Assembly (NCBI GenBank): GCA_028292565.1
Contig: JAQGMD010000041.1
Span: forward strand, 1-7,869
DNA: 7,869 nucleotides
Source of the DNA: Burkholderia sp.
GTDB lineage: Bacteria > Pseudomonadota > Gammaproteobacteria > Burkholderiales > Burkholderiaceae
Direction of reading: 5' to 3'
This document shows positions 6,542 through 7,869 of this stretch, in pieces. The notes below the pieces were generated by a model. It was not told the origin of the DNA. It saw only the letters and a program-made list of their open reading frames with translations, and searched no databases. The first letter of the stretch is position 1, and every line of letters begins with the position of its first letter. The translations under genes were made by a program, and so were the position numbers.

Positions 6542-6736
6542 ATGGCAGAGCAAAGCAAAATCGCTCGGCGAACCTTCTTCGCCGGGCTCGGTCTGGCCGC
6601 CGCAGCGGGCGTCGCTGCAAAACTATCCCCTACATCCGTTGCACAGGCCGTCATCGCGCCGCCCGAGGAACCTCAGGGCGACAGCTACCGGCTGACGGAG
6701 CACGTCAAAAAGTATTACCGAACAACCAAAATTTAA
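6542..6736 (+). CDS. Small twin-arginine protein of FDH region (TIGR02811-like)
   Basis: The 64-residue product matches the 'formate dehydrogenase region TAT target' type, a tiny family found just upstream of the FDH catalytic gene. It has a Tat signal: IARRTFFAGLG at 7-17 with the twin arginines at 9-10, then an alanine-rich hydrophobic stretch to about residue 36 (VAQA), where cleavage is plausible. The mature part is only about 28-30 residues, and its end, RLTEHVKKYYRTTKI (50-64), looks highly conserved. The start is backed by GGAG at 6532-6535. Only 16 bases separate its stop from the next start, so the two are surely cotranscribed. It contains no cysteine and no cofactor motif. It may be a small periplasmic subunit or export partner of FDH; family members are known by context more than by function. 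Confidence 0.88.
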   Translation: MAEQSKIARRTFFAGLGLAAAAGVAAKLSPTSVAQAVIAPPEEPQGDSYRLTEHVKKYYRTTKI

Positions 6737-6752
6737 CCGCTAGGGGACAACT

Positions 6753-7869
6753 ATGTTGTTGACTCGCAAGGGCCAGTCAGGCCAAGGCGCTTCTACGCGT
6801 TCACCTTCCAATCGTTTTTCGTCCAGTCTCGCCGACAGCCTGTCACGCGCGTTGCCGACGATGGACCGTCGAACATTCCTGAAACGCTCCGGCATTGGTG
6901 TCGGCGCAGGCATTGCCGCTTCCCAGCTCGGCCTGATCGAAAAAGCCCGCGCAGCTGATGGCGATAAAGCCGCCGGCAACGGGAAAATCGAAGTCAGGCG
7001 CACTGTCTGCACCCACTGCTCCGTCGGTTGCGCATCGGACGCGATCGTCGAGAATGGTGTGTGGGTCCGTCAGGAACCGGTGTTCGATTCGCCGATCAAC
7101 CTTGGCGCGCATTGCGCGAAAGGCGCCGCACTGCGCGAGCACGGCCATGGCGAATACCGCCTGAAATACCCGATGAAGCTGGTCAACGGCAAATACCAGC
7201 GCATCAGCTGGGATGTCGCGCTAAACGAAATCTCCGCCGGACTGCTGAAGCTGAGAAAAGAAAGCGGCCCGGATTCGGTCTATGTGATCGGCTCGTCCAA
7301 GCACAACAACGAGCAAGCGCAGTTGCTGCGCAAATGGGTCTCGTTCTTCGGCACCAACAACTGCGACCACCAGGCGCGTATCTGCCACTCGACTACCGTG
7401 GCTGGCGTGGCGAACACCTGGGGCTATGGCGCGATGACCAACAGCTACAACGATATGCAAAATGCCAAAGCGGCGATGTATATCGGATCGAATGCTGCCG
7501 AAGCCCACCCGGTGTCGATGCTGCACATGCTGCACGCCAAAGAGACCGGCACCAAGATGATCGTGGTCGATCCGCGTTTTACCCGCACCGCGGCCAAGGC
7601 CGATCAGTACGTGCGCATCCGCTCGGGCTCCGACATTCCGTTCCTGTTCGGCATCGTGTACCACATCTTCAAGAATGGCTGGGAAGACAAGAAGTACATC
7701 CAGGACCGCGTCTACGGCATGGAGAAGGTCCGCGAAGAAGTGATGAAGTGGACACCGGACAAGGTGGAAGAAGCCTGCGGCGCGACCGAAGCGGAAGTAT
7801 TCAAGGTCGCCGAGACGCTGTCGAAGAACCGCCCGTCGACCGTGGTCTGGTGCATGGGCCAGACCCAGC
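6753..7869 (+). CDS. fdhA: Respiratory formate dehydrogenase catalytic subunit, partial
   Basis: This is the N-terminal 372 residues of a Tat-exported Mo/W-bis-pterin oxidoreductase that oxidises formate to CO2 in the periplasm. The full protein is expected to be about 950-1000 residues. The Tat motif DRRTFLKRSG is at 38-47, after an unusually long n-region, and processing is likely near the AxA at about 66-69. The [4Fe-4S] ligands are Cys86, Cys89, Cys93 and Cys121, with Lys123 just after the last one. The active-site residue is Cys211 (codon TGC) in DHQARICHSTTVAG, where E. coli FDH-N has selenocysteine, so no SECIS or sel genes are needed. The FDH-type context NTWGYGAMTNSYND follows. AGGGGA at 6742-6747 supports the ATG at 6753 over an internal ATG at 6861. 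The beta (Fe-S) and gamma (cytochrome b) genes are expected to the right, outside the window. Confidence 0.95.
   Translation, partial: MLLTRKGQSGQGASTRSPSNRFSSSLADSLSRALPTMDRRTFLKRSGIGVGAGIAASQLGLIEKARAADGDKAAGNGKIEVRRTVCTHCSVGCASDAIVENGVWVRQEPVFDSPINLGAHCAKGAALREHGHGEYRLKYPMKLVNGKYQRISWDVALNEISAGLLKLRKESGPDSVYVIGSSKHNNEQAQLLRKWVSFFGTNNCDHQARICHSTTVAGVANTWGYGAMTNSYNDMQNAKAAMYIGSNAAEAHPVSMLHMLHAKETGTKMIVVDPRFTRTAAKADQYVRIRSGSDIPFLFGIVYHIFKNGWEDKKYIQDRVYGMEKVREEVMKWTPDKVEEACGATEAEVFKVAETLSKNRPSTVVWCMGQTQ

Noticed and set aside
7374..7397. Possible selenocysteine site in the FDH active centre
   Set aside because: The codon at the active-site position is TGC, an ordinary cysteine, and there is no in-frame TGA, so this is a Cys-type enzyme.

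Overview
The window reads as a chromosomal respiratory formate dehydrogenase (FDH) locus of a betaproteobacterium. Burkholderiales is the best guess, and the Oxalobacteraceae look plausible. The lineage is inferred from the protein flavour and gene order (DUF3305, DUF3306, polyferredoxin, TorD-like chaperone, small Tat protein, FDH large subunit) and from the GC-rich third positions; no search was run. I see no insertion sequence, CRISPR array, tRNA, rRNA or obvious pseudogene. Every intergenic gap is shorter than 200 bases.

Layout: 1-1018 (minus) is moaA, which makes the first molybdopterin precursor; its C-terminus lies off the left edge. A 183-base divergent intergenic region (1019-1201) separates it from a plus-strand Mrp/ApbC-type Fe-S carrier ATPase (1202-2290). 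After a 140-base gap with two hairpins comes a tightly overlapping trio: a DUF3305 protein (2431-2949), a DUF3306 protein (2939-3595) and a 701-residue polyferredoxin (3592-5697). A TorD-family chaperone follows 41 bases later (5739-6353). A 188-base AT-rich gap, the best promoter candidate in the window, precedes a 64-residue twin-arginine protein of the 'formate dehydrogenase region TAT target' type (6542-6736). Last is the start of the Tat-exported molybdenum/tungsten bis-pterin FDH catalytic subunit (6753 to the right edge, incomplete).

How the genes fit together: MoaA starts the pterin cofactor, Mrp/ApbC can deliver Fe-S clusters, the TorD-like protein can hold the apo-enzyme before Tat export, and FDH oxidises formate in the periplasm. 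The FDH uses cysteine rather than selenocysteine at the active site. Electron-transfer and membrane subunits are expected just beyond the right edge. The roles of DUF3305, DUF3306 and the polyferredoxin are not established from the sequence.

The most unusual item is the polyferredoxin. Its architecture looks like a stripped-down, flavin-less heterodisulfide-reductase HdrA fused to a cysteine-free MvhD-like domain, two further ferredoxin clusters and a terminal four-cysteine knuckle. One cluster motif carries a histidine exactly where the second cysteine should be.
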